A DNA stretch of 6,750 nt from Wandonia sp964447015. Lineage in GTDB: Bacteria; Bacteroidota; Bacteroidia; Flavobacteriales_D; Crocinitomicaceae. A program made the translations under genes and the position numbers. Shown here in pieces: positions 1-5,942 of the stretch (its first letter is position 1; each line of letters starts with the position of its first letter). The stretch spans positions 1 through 6,750 of the forward strand of contig CAYUQU010000131.1 in NCBI GenBank assembly GCA_964447015.1. Direction: 5' to 3'. The notes under the pieces were generated by a model. It made no database searches. It had not been told where the DNA came from and saw only the letters and a program-made list of their open reading frames with translations.

Positions 1-332
1 ATCCAAACCTTACAATGGGTGAAAATATTGCTGACTTAGGTGGGGTAACAGTTGCATACTACGCATACACAAAAACAGAAGAATTCAAAAAAGGCGAAGT
101 GAAGGACGGGTTTACACCTGCACAACGCTTCTTCATCGGTTTTGGTCAGTTGTGGAAAATCAACTACAAAGACGAAGAGTTGAAAAAACGCCTTGCAACA
201 GATCCACACTCGCCTGGAATGTATCGCATTAACGGCCCTTTAAAAAATTGCCCCGAATTTTTCGAAGCATTTAACGTAAAAGAAGGAGATCCGATGCGCA
301 ACCCTGAGGGGAAAGTTGCTGAGATTTGGTAG
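1..332 (+). CDS. M13 family zinc metallopeptidase, C-terminal part (5' end outside window)
   Basis: This is the 3' end of a neprilysin/PepO-type M13 endopeptidase; the frame is open to the window edge, reading PNLT before the first internal Met (codon at 15). The motif ENIADLGG (codons 18-41) is the M13 segment that supplies the third zinc ligand (Glu, codon 21-23) and its partner Asp (codon 33-35). Further on, DPHSPGMYR carries the His (codon 207-209) that matches the transition-state His near the C terminus of neprilysin, followed by the family-typical NGPLKNCPEF stretch. The protein ends in Trp, as neprilysin does. The HExxH zinc motif must lie upstream of the window. M13 enzymes of this group are usually exported to the periplasm or cell surface and cleave peptides of limited size; signal peptide and export cannot be seen here. 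The gene converges on the - strand operon to its right. Confidence 0.93.
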   Translation, partial: PNLTMGENIADLGGVTVAYYAYTKTEEFKKGEVKDGFTPAQRFFIGFGQLWKINYKDEELKKRLATDPHSPGMYRINGPLKNCPEFFEAFNVKEGDPMRNPEGKVAEIW

Positions 333-353
333 GTTAAGATCTTTTCATAGATT

Positions 354-408
354 GATAAAAGCGGTAGGGACGCACGGCCGTGCGTCCCTACCGCTTTTAT
401 CCTTTTTT
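354..408. terminator. Perfect 48-bp palindrome plus T tract between convergent genes
   Basis: Positions 354-401 form a perfect inverted repeat with two 24-nt arms and no spacer, centred between 377 and 378. The core is GC-rich (GGGACGCACGGCC and its complement) and the outer ends are AT-rich (GATAAAAG). Six T residues follow at 403-408, so on the + strand it looks like an intrinsic terminator 21 bp after the peptidase stop. The convergent gene on the - strand stops 35 bp away on the other side, so the stem could serve both directions, although the - strand copy lacks a good U run. The perfect symmetry and high GC against an AT-rich background also resemble dispersed REP-like palindromes, so it may be a mobile repeat used as a terminator. 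Confidence 0.75.
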
Positions 409-436
409 ATCGGACAACACTGATTTGATTTTGGTA

Positions 437-1075
437 TTATTTTCTTTTGTTGCTTTCAATTCTAATGAATTCTGGCAAATAGTTGGGCGTACACCCTTTA
501 GATACCATTTCATCTTTGAAAAGCCCCGTCTGTTCTCCAATTGCAATGCAACGTGTTCGATATTGTTGATCAAAAACACCAATCCAACCAGCAGTGAAAT
601 TCATAGCCCACTGAACTTCGGGTGCTTCTTTTTCAATATTGGCTTCTATAGCAGAAAGCAAGTCTGCGGTATTATCGGGAGGAACTTGCCCCACCCATCT
701 CAATCGCCCTTGGTAATACCAGAAAACACGTCTTTGAAGAGCGGAAGGACTGTTTTGCCACGATTCCATGAGCTTAATCGTCTTCTTGTCTTTCGTGAGT
801 TGATTGGCCATGATCCAATCGATTAATTGATTTCGCTCATTCAATGGGTGTTCTTGCAGATCCTTATCGAGCTGATTAATGACTTCTTGTGTAAGTACTT
901 TGTTGTCCATGATTAAGATGGCGAGCAGTCTGGGCAATAGCTTTCCAGTAGCCCATAGTTCCATCGCCAAAGTATGATCTTTCTTAATCTCCTTTGCGAT
1001 TTTTCGTAGGTCGCCAAGTTTAGTTTGACTATTGATTTGACCCAAGATGTCTTCTGCTTTTGAAGTTTGTTTCAT
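437..1075 (-). CDS. AlkD-like DNA alkylation repair family protein (HEAT-like repeats)
   Basis: This 212-aa protein resembles the DNA alkylation repair (AlkD, PF08713-type) family of helical-repeat DNA-binding proteins. Supporting stretches are KKDHTLAMELWATG (residues 31-44), LLAILIMD (50-57), SALQRRVFWYYQGR (111-124), EVQWAMNF (153-160) and RCIAIGEQTGLFKDEMVSKG (175-194). Known AlkD enzymes remove bulky or charged alkylated bases using a WWDSVD-like motif with a catalytic Asp, plus an Arg and a Trp. By hand alignment to Bacillus cereus AlkD from memory, that motif is here DWIMAN (86-91), with Asn91 in the Asp position; Arg115 (LQR) is kept and the second Trp is Phe160. Glycosylase activity by the known route is therefore doubtful. 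The ATG at 1075 follows the amidoligase-like gene by 26 bp, so it is probably the last gene of that operon. Family assignment is fairly sure; function is not. Confidence 0.8.
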   Translation of the reverse strand: MKQTSKAEDILGQINSQTKLGDLRKIAKEIKKDHTLAMELWATGKLLPRLLAILIMDNKVLTQEVINQLDKDLQEHPLNERNQLIDWIMANQLTKDKKTIKLMESWQNSPSALQRRVFWYYQGRLRWVGQVPPDNTADLLSAIEANIEKEAPEVQWAMNFTAGWIGVFDQQYRTRCIAIGEQTGLFKDEMVSKGCTPNYLPEFIRIESNKRK

Positions 1076-1101
1076 TTCAATATTTTTTTATTTCGTTCTT
1101 T

Positions 1102-2601
1102 CTATTCCCACCCTTCAATTTGCTGCAGATGTTGTTCCACTTGGAATTTATTGAAATTATCCCATTGTGGAGACGAACTCATTTTTTGCCCATACATAGC
1201 GTCAATGCAGGTGTTTTCGTCTTTGTATTTTTCATACAATACTGCAAAAATTTTAAAGAAAAATTCATCGAGCTTCACGATTGCGTCAAATTCTGCTTGG
1301 AGTGAATTAAAATTCTCATCAGATGGATTCAATAGCTGTAACAAATCTAAAACCTCCTTCTTTTCTACTTCGCTTATTTCCGAAAGATAACCGTATTTCA
1401 ATGATTTGAAAACTAAATTATTCCACACCACGCTATCATGCCCCCAAGTTACATTGGGGAGATTTAAAGAGTGCTCGCAAATTAATATAATCGCAAGAAG
1501 AACATCATTTAAATAGGTTGAAGGGAATTCGTCAAAGCTTCTAAATTCAAAACCGCTTTGGTACATTTTTTCCTGATTAAAATCAAGACCAATATCGGTA
1601 AGCAATTCATAACCCAAGTCTAGCTCCACTTGATCTCGCCACCAAATGTTTTCTTCTTTGTCAAACTTTAAGAGCTTTCTAAATTCTTCTACGTGGTAAG
1701 TCAAGACCTTGCCCTTCGCCATCGCTTTGTTGAACGTACCTACTCCGGTGTAGCGCGACATTGCGTTTCTCATAGAGCCCAACGCGTACTTTTCAGGGAG
1801 ATCATACTTTTCGCTAATTACAGCCATAATATCAGGACTGCCTAATGTAGCGATGAATAATGGCTCAAACCATTGTAACAAGTATATTGCATTAGAATGC
1901 GTCGCGTCAAAACTAGGGTAATCGACAATTCTACTGTTTTCTGTTAGTGTGGGCAATGTAATATGAAAATGGTAGGTCCCGTTATTAAACAGAACGATAT
2001 TCTCCTGATTGGACATAAACATGTTAAGTCCTATGTTGTACTTGGGGAAATTCAATTTTCCATTGAGCACAGCTGATTCGTTCACTTTATCGATGAACAA
2101 CTTTTTTGTGGCTTCTAGCTCATCACAAGAATCTGATATCGTTCTGTTTTCAAAGTATTTTGTTACAAATTCGATAGAGTCGCCATCAAAATTCACCGAT
2201 CCCATAGGATTGTTTTTTTGAGTTAGCATACTTTGAATATTGTAGGGTTGGTTTTCGAGAAAAATCTCCAGAATTGATTTCCCCAAGTATTCTGGATTGT
2301 CCACCAAAGGTTTTGTAAAGGGTAAGGTCTGATGTTGGTAGTTTAAATCGAGCTTATCAAGCGAATGACTATTAATCATTCTACTTATTGTATAGTTTTT
2401 ATTTTCAGCAAAAGCAGCTTCCAACACACTTGCTAAGTTGCCCGATTTATAGCACTTTCTGTAATCAATGCTATAGCGTTCACAGCCAATTTTCTCTTGG
2501 ATAAATGCACCAGAAACAACGAGTGATTCTTCGAATTGCATATAGGTCTCGTTTTCTAATCCAATTCCCCAGTAATACTTATTTTTCTGATTTGCTTTCA
2601 T
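1102..2601 (-). CDS. Glutamate-cysteine-ligase-fold (amidoligase-like) ATP-dependent ligase
   Basis: A 499-aa cytosolic-looking protein with no signal peptide or membrane segment. Three motifs in the right order point to the GCS/glutamine-synthetase-like amidoligase fold: an ExE in the first strand (YYWGIGLENETY, residues 9-20, Glu16 and Glu18), an HxH strand (GTYHFHITLP, 208-217, His211 and His213) and an ExR strand (FEFRSFDEF, 351-359, Glu352 and Arg354). In that family these residues bind metal-ATP and the acyl phosphate while a carboxylate is joined to an amine. Between them, EPLFIATLGSPDI (246-258) and GSMRNAMSRYTG (275-286) resemble the conserved helix and basic segment of the same fold. 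The protein is longer than the compact amidoligases and does not look like a standard GshA or YbdK, so the substrate is unknown. It starts 34 bp after the peptidase-like gene and is probably co-transcribed and functionally paired with it. Fold assignment is inference from motifs. Confidence 0.7.
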   Translation of the reverse strand: MKANQKNKYYWGIGLENETYMQFEESLVVSGAFIQEKIGCERYSIDYRKCYKSGNLASVLEAAFAENKNYTISRMINSHSLDKLDLNYQHQTLPFTKPLVDNPEYLGKSILEIFLENQPYNIQSMLTQKNNPMGSVNFDGDSIEFVTKYFENRTISDSCDELEATKKLFIDKVNESAVLNGKLNFPKYNIGLNMFMSNQENIVLFNNGTYHFHITLPTLTENSRIVDYPSFDATHSNAIYLLQWFEPLFIATLGSPDIMAVISEKYDLPEKYALGSMRNAMSRYTGVGTFNKAMAKGKVLTYHVEEFRKLLKFDKEENIWWRDQVELDLGYELLTDIGLDFNQEKMYQSGFEFRSFDEFPSTYLNDVLLAIILICEHSLNLPNVTWGHDSVVWNNLVFKSLKYGYLSEISEVEKKEVLDLLQLLNPSDENFNSLQAEFDAIVKLDEFFFKIFAVLYEKYKDENTCIDAMYGQKMSSSPQWDNFNKFQVEQHLQQIEGWE

Positions 2602-2635
2602 TTATTTCGCTAAAAAGTAATGGCTAAATGCTCGT

Positions 2636-3400
2636 TTAATCGTGGTAATAGAACACATGTGATGAATATCGCTCATGATTCCACCAATCTTTTCTTGCTT
2701 TCGAAAAGTAGTTGTAATTCAATTTTCCTGCTTGCGATTGCAAAGGATAAATAACTACGCCATTTTCTCGATATGCTTTTTTCTTTTTGGTTTCCGGAAC
2801 GATTGGTACGATGTGCCCAGAAAGTCCCACAATTTTTCGTTTGGCACAAATGATTCCAACCCCACCCTCATTGTTTACTTTCTCTTGAATTTCATCCAAA
2901 TCCGTCATTCTTTTCCACCCAAAACTAGCTCCCCATTTCAACAGCCAATCGTGAATAGCGCTCGAATAGATTGGAACAACGGTTTCCTCAAACACAGGCA
3001 CTACCTCTTCTCCATTCAATACTTTTTCGAGAGATTCATCCGTCCACCAAACGGTAGGCAGATACACTTTTGAGAAATAGCAAAAATCGTATGCATAGAC
3101 ATTGCAATAGGTGTCCTCCACTGTGCGTTGGTACCTAATGTTGTTCTTCACATCGAGTTTATCAATGAGCTGTCGAATGCTTTTTCGTTTGCTTGCCGCA
3201 TCCGTCAAATCGCGAAAAGGAATCTCAGAATCGCTGAGCGGGTGAAATTTTGCGCGCATAGAATCTAAACGCGATTCCGGATCAGTTAACAAACTGGCAC
3301 TTTTTATTCGCCCATCAGGTGTTGAATCTTCGACTAGCGTTGTTATTTTACTTGCTGTAGTTTCTTTTTTCATTTTGGCCGTTTTGTAATTAAGCGTCAT
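2636..3400 (-). CDS. Papain/NlpC-like cysteine peptidase or amidase, candidate partner of the ligase
   Basis: A 254-aa protein starting from the ATG at 3400. A GTG three codons upstream (3409) is also in frame but lies close to the candidate promoter, and an ATG at 3373 is a third option. The N-terminal 60 residues are polar and basic with no signal peptide. The core shows a papain-like order: Cys99 in TYCNVYAYDF, a GGVGIICA strand (179-186) and His196 in SGHIVPIVPE, with Glu203 or Gln221 (PLQSQAG) as possible third members. Cys followed by Asn at a helix start and GH in a strand match CHAP/NlpC-P60-type hydrolases, which cut peptide or isopeptide amides. Because it looks cytosolic and precedes an amidoligase-like gene, a role in processing that enzyme's product or substrate is more likely than wall lysis. 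The conserved-looking LPTVWWT (114-120) and KDWWNHERYSSH segments suggest a defined but unnamed subfamily. The fold is inferred by eye. Confidence 0.65.
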   Translation of the reverse strand: MTLNYKTAKMKKETTASKITTLVEDSTPDGRIKSASLLTDPESRLDSMRAKFHPLSDSEIPFRDLTDAASKRKSIRQLIDKLDVKNNIRYQRTVEDTYCNVYAYDFCYFSKVYLPTVWWTDESLEKVLNGEEVVPVFEETVVPIYSSAIHDWLLKWGASFGWKRMTDLDEIQEKVNNEGGVGIICAKRKIVGLSGHIVPIVPETKKKKAYRENGVVIYPLQSQAGKLNYNYFSKARKDWWNHERYSSHVFYYHD

Positions 3401-3416
3401 GATTGCCACAATGGGG

Positions 3417-3425
3417 GTAAAGTTA
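3417..3425 (-). promoter_or_regulatory. Candidate Bacteroidota-type -7 box for the peptidase-ligase-AlkD operon
   Basis: On the - strand this reads TAACTTTAC, close to the Bacteroidota TAnnTTTG -7 consensus, and lies 17 bp before the ATG at 3400. Transcription would then start around 3410, giving a very short leader and making the GTG at 3409 an unlikely start. No convincing TTG at -33 is present, so the call is weak. Confidence 0.35.
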
Positions 3426-3545
3426 CGTTTTAGTAGCGGAATTGGAGTATGATTGTGAAAATATTGGGGATGGGGGCTGGAGAGCTTATCTTGCCATTGA
3501 AAAGTTATTTGATTGCTCTGAATTATTTTTACTCTGCTTACTTAG

Positions 3546-4001
3546 TTAAAGGGGATGAATTATATGCAAGCCATTAAAAAATACATTTTCAGAATAATAT
3601 TCTGAACCTTTCATTTTATCTCTTATTTCAGATAATGTGTTTTGTGAATGAAGTATACCAATAAATTCGGTATAATCATAATCAGTAAAGATGATAAATG
3701 TTCCAGTTTCCGTTGTAATATTACAAATATTGATATACTTCAAATCAGTCGTTCTAAGTTTGGGTAATAATTCTTCATAACCCAACACGTATGGTAATTT
3801 TGGTCTGAAATCATCTTCAAATTCAGCCCTAGATGAATAAATTTGTAGTATGTGCTCTTTGTCAACTTTATTATCCTCATGAAAGAATGAAAAAGTTAAT
3901 TCTGAAGATGACGCATTTAGACAGTTCAACACAATAGAATTACTCTCGCATTCCGTTTTTAAAAGACAGGTTATTTTATCGTATCTATCTTGTATGGTCA
4001 T
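3546..4001 (-). CDS. Unrecognised 151-aa soluble protein
   Basis: I do not recognise this protein. It is acidic to neutral and rich in aromatic and beta-prone stretches (ITCLLK, ELTFSFFH, KYINICNITTETGTFIIFTD, NVFFNGLHIIHP), with no signal peptide, membrane helix or cysteine motif, which suggests a small alpha/beta or mostly beta cytosolic fold. Base composition is more AT-rich than the operon at 437-3400. Its ATG overlaps the stop of a short upstream open frame as ATGA (3998-4001), an arrangement typical of translational coupling. That upstream frame seems to be the remaining tail of a gene cut by the cassette array. Small proteins of this shape coupled behind a larger gene are sometimes immunity or accessory proteins, but nothing here proves it. 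Coding status is supported by length and coherent composition only. Confidence 0.62.
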   Translation of the reverse strand: MTIQDRYDKITCLLKTECESNSIVLNCLNASSSELTFSFFHEDNKVDKEHILQIYSSRAEFEDDFRPKLPYVLGYEELLPKLRTTDLKYINICNITTETGTFIIFTDYDYTEFIGILHSQNTLSEIRDKMKGSEYYSENVFFNGLHIIHPL

Positions 4002-4093
4002 GATTCATCGTATTTCATATTTGCCTCTTTCATTTTTTCTTCCCTTTTCGATTTTTCTTCGAAGAGGATTCTAGGTTTGTCTCTTGAAGATTG
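3998..4093 (-). pseudogene. Possible 3' remnant of a gene cut off at the end of the cassette array
   Basis: An open frame of 31 codons plus TGA runs from 4093 to 3998 on the - strand. Its product is Lys/Glu-rich (including FEEKSKREEK and MKEANMKYDES) and could be the helical tail of a lost protein. It is closed upstream by a TAA formed inside the core box of attC-like site C (GTTATAAC), so its open frame begins exactly at the cassette-like boundary. The TGA overlaps the ATG of the 151-aa gene. An alternative is a short peptide starting at the ATG at 4033. A frame of this length can arise by chance, so confidence is low. Confidence 0.3.
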
Positions 4094-4148
4094 TTATAAC
4101 TACTTATGTAAGCATTGAACCCGCTTTTTTGCCAAGCATGTTAGCGGC
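4093..4148 (-). repeat. attC-like site C, short, at the end of the array
   Basis: Read on the - strand, this roughly 55-bp site begins GCCGCTAACATGCTTGGC and ends GTTATAAC, 17 bp after the hydrolase stop. Its gene-proximal half matches the same half of site A (shared CCGCTAAC box, then a G/C/A-rich arm), but it lacks the long variable part. The AAC box at one end and the GTTATAA-type box at the other follow the integron attC core pattern. The arms pair only imperfectly. Confidence 0.5.
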
Positions 4149-4164
4149 TCTTTATTCTTCATTC

Positions 4165-4929
4165 TCAATCATATATAAATGTTACGATATGTTCTTGAAT
4201 TTCCTTTCGTTGCTCGTCATTAGCATTGTCATCCATTTCGTTATGGGTCGTATTTGCCAATTTTACTATTTTCATTTTATACTTTTTAGTTTCCTTTTCT
4301 GTTGGTAAAACACCATGGTCTGCTGGTTGGTCGCTTGAACGTAACGAGTAAACTTTAACCCTTTTTAATTTTGGCAATGCCATTCTTCTGTTGTCCATCG
4401 TGATTATTTTTTCAACTGTATTCGGATATTTTTGTGGGAAAAGAGCAATCATATCTCCACCGTTAGAATGTCCAACAAGAGTAATGTGTTTAAAGTCTAA
4501 ATCAGGATTTGTTCTTTTGAGTTCGTTGATAACGAATAAAATATTGTCCGCCCCACGCTCCCAAAATGGTCGTCTTACGATTTGCGGATTTCCTGTCAGT
4601 GGCAATAAACTGTCAGTTGCAAGTTCGTGTTGAATGCTTACAACGAAATATCCTTTTGTTGCTAAAAATTCTGTCAGATATGAATACGCTAAATAATCAC
4701 CACCTTTATTTTGTCCATAGCCGTGACTGAAAATGACAAGTTTTTGTTTTCCAGAAACTTTTGAGGTTGGCTTATAGATTGCAATTGGAATTTCTCGCTG
4801 TCTGCTTTGGTCGTATAATTTTAAAGTGTCCAAACTAAACTCAAATAGAGATTTGTCTTCAACAGATTTTCCAAACGTTGAGTTACTTGTCAAAAGTCCT
4901 ATTGTGAAAATGTAAAGTATTTTAATCAT
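4165..4929 (-). CDS. Secreted alpha/beta hydrolase, cassette-borne
   Basis: A 254-aa serine hydrolase. Residues 1-20 form a signal peptide (MIKILYIFTIGLLTSNSTFG), so it probably acts in the periplasm or outside. The fold markers are in order: an oxyanion segment VIFSHGYG (65-72), YFVVSIQHE (94-102), the nucleophile elbow LVGHSNGG (151-158, Ser155), a candidate acid at Asp200 or Asp204 (SSDQPADHG) and a candidate His229 (TTHNEMDD). It lacks the lid insertions of large lipases and resembles the dienelactone hydrolase/chlorophyllase-like group of small esterases; the substrate cannot be read from sequence. It starts about 32 bp after attC-like site A and stops 17 bp before site C, so it forms a complete one-gene cassette-like unit. 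No promoter of its own is evident. Confidence 0.87.
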   Translation of the reverse strand: MIKILYIFTIGLLTSNSTFGKSVEDKSLFEFSLDTLKLYDQSRQREIPIAIYKPTSKVSGKQKLVIFSHGYGQNKGGDYLAYSYLTEFLATKGYFVVSIQHELATDSLLPLTGNPQIVRRPFWERGADNILFVINELKRTNPDLDFKHITLVGHSNGGDMIALFPQKYPNTVEKIITMDNRRMALPKLKRVKVYSLRSSDQPADHGVLPTEKETKKYKMKIVKLANTTHNEMDDNANDEQRKEIQEHIVTFIYD

Positions 4930-4962
4930 TTGATTTCTCTTTCGGTGTGTCGTTTTACAATG

Positions 4963-5098
4963 ACCGCTAACGGTTTGGCGCTTAGCTTAGTGGTGGATTT
5001 CAGAGCATGAAACTGTCAATACACCACATAACTTGATGCAAGGTAGAATGTTCAATTAATAACGTCACCCGCCATTGAGCAAAACGTCTGTTAGCGGT
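4963..5098 (-). repeat. attC-like site A between zinc-ribbon and hydrolase genes
   Basis: The 136-bp site is bounded by a perfect 9-bp inverted pair, ACCGCTAAC (4963-4971) and GTTAGCGGT (5090-5098). Inside these lie imperfect arms: GGTTTGGCG at 4972-4980 faces GAGCAAAACG around 5077-5086. Its inner 113 bp (4974-5086) align without gaps to 6200-6312 with 99 identities. On the - strand it follows the upstream gene so closely that the TAA stop of that gene lies inside the core box. AAC and GTT core boxes, inner imperfect arms, a long spacer and a gene stop at the edge are the hallmarks of integron attC sites. Confidence 0.65.
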
Positions 5099-5894
5099 TC
5101 GTTATTTTACTTTTCTTTTCAAGCAATGATTTCATGCTTTCGGTAAATCCTTTTGCTGATTCTTTACTTTGAATAATTTGGTTTATCAAAAATGTCAATA
5201 TGCTTTTAATATGACTTGCATTTTCAAGACAAGCTTGGTCTGTTTCTGCGTGAAGACCTTCACTGAGTTCACTATGTAAAACACCAAGTGGATTCATTCC
5301 ATTAGGTTTTAGAATGGAAGGAAGCAAGTCTTTAACTAAGTCAATTTTGTCTTGCGTCACTCTTGTTTGTTTCGTTTTTTCTAACGCAATTTTGTATTCA
5401 GCCTTATTTGCTTCTTCAACTAAATCCGTAATAGAGTCAAGAAGTTCGTCAATTATTTCTTCCGTTATTCTTCGATAGTAAGCAAATGCACCAATTCCAT
5501 AACCTTGAGATTCACAAACAAGTCCTTTTCTGAAGGTCTTTGAATGTTTTCCAAGAACATTTTCTAAATTTTTGTCCATTTTAATTTCCCATTCGGGATA
5601 TTGTCCAAATTTATAGATGTAGTCTAACTCAGGACTTATGTAAACGTCAAATTGTCGTGTAAACTGTCTACATGATTGACACAAGTATATAAGTTTTACT
5701 TTTTCGTCAGCACTCGGTTTATTTAAATAGCCATGAAAATCCCAATAATCATTAATCATATTAAATGTTTGGTGATTTCCACAGCTACTACAAGCCATAT
5801 TTATTGGAGGCTTGGGAATTTTGTTCATAGTACTTGGAATAGTACTTTCAAATTTTCTGAACAGTGAATAATCTTCTAAAAATTCTTTATTCAT
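5091..5894 (-). CDS. Zinc-ribbon protein with DUF4145/HEPN-like C-terminal half, cassette-borne
   Basis: A 267-aa cytosolic protein. Four cysteines form a probable zinc ribbon: CSSC at 35-38 and CQSC at 72-75. The second half contains GYGIGAFAYYRRITEEIIDELL (starting at residue 131) and, after a charged coiled region, LGVLHSELSEGLHAETDQA (202-220), followed by a helix ILTFLINQII. This layout of a YG..A...RR.E helix and a late S..LH..T helix resembles DUF4145-type HEPN proteins, which are common in mobile and defence-associated regions. The usual HEPN RNase motif (Arg, 4-6 residues, His) is not evident, so nuclease activity is doubtful. The last codons and the stop are written by the core box of attC-like site A (CGC TAA). 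It begins about 50 bp after split site B. Function is unknown; a nucleic-acid-binding or sensor role is inference. Confidence 0.75.
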   Translation of the reverse strand: MNKEFLEDYSLFRKFESTIPSTMNKIPKPPINMACSSCGNHQTFNMINDYWDFHGYLNKPSADEKVKLIYLCQSCRQFTRQFDVYISPELDYIYKFGQYPEWEIKMDKNLENVLGKHSKTFRKGLVCESQGYGIGAFAYYRRITEEIIDELLDSITDLVEEANKAEYKIALEKTKQTRVTQDKIDLVKDLLPSILKPNGMNPLGVLHSELSEGLHAETDQACLENASHIKSILTFLINQIIQSKESAKGFTESMKSLLEKKSKITNR

Positions 5895-5942
5895 TTATTG
5901 ATTTTTTCTAAGTTGTTTAGTTATGTATATCATCTTTTAATG

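Noticed and set aside
380..826. A 148-codon + strand open frame
   Set aside because: It starts inside the perfect palindrome and runs antisense to the well-supported AlkD-like gene; its composition is not protein-like.
2675..3073. A 132-codon + strand open frame
   Set aside because: It is fully antisense to the peptidase-like gene, whose Cys and His motifs are on the other strand.
3410..3545. A fourth attC-like site after the 151-aa gene
   Set aside because: A TAGCGGA string is present near 3434, but no matching partner box or paired arms could be found, so the array appears to end at site C.
4084..4308. A 74-codon + strand open frame with hydrophobic character
   Set aside because: It is antisense to the 3' end of the hydrolase gene and crosses attC-like site C; the hydrophobic look comes from the antisense of a Lys/Asn-rich region.
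4963..5098. Ordinary transcription terminator
   Set aside because: The hairpin arms are imperfect with a spacer of about 85 bp and no T tract, and the sequence is repeated elsewhere next to an unrelated gene, so a recombination-site-like repeat fits better.
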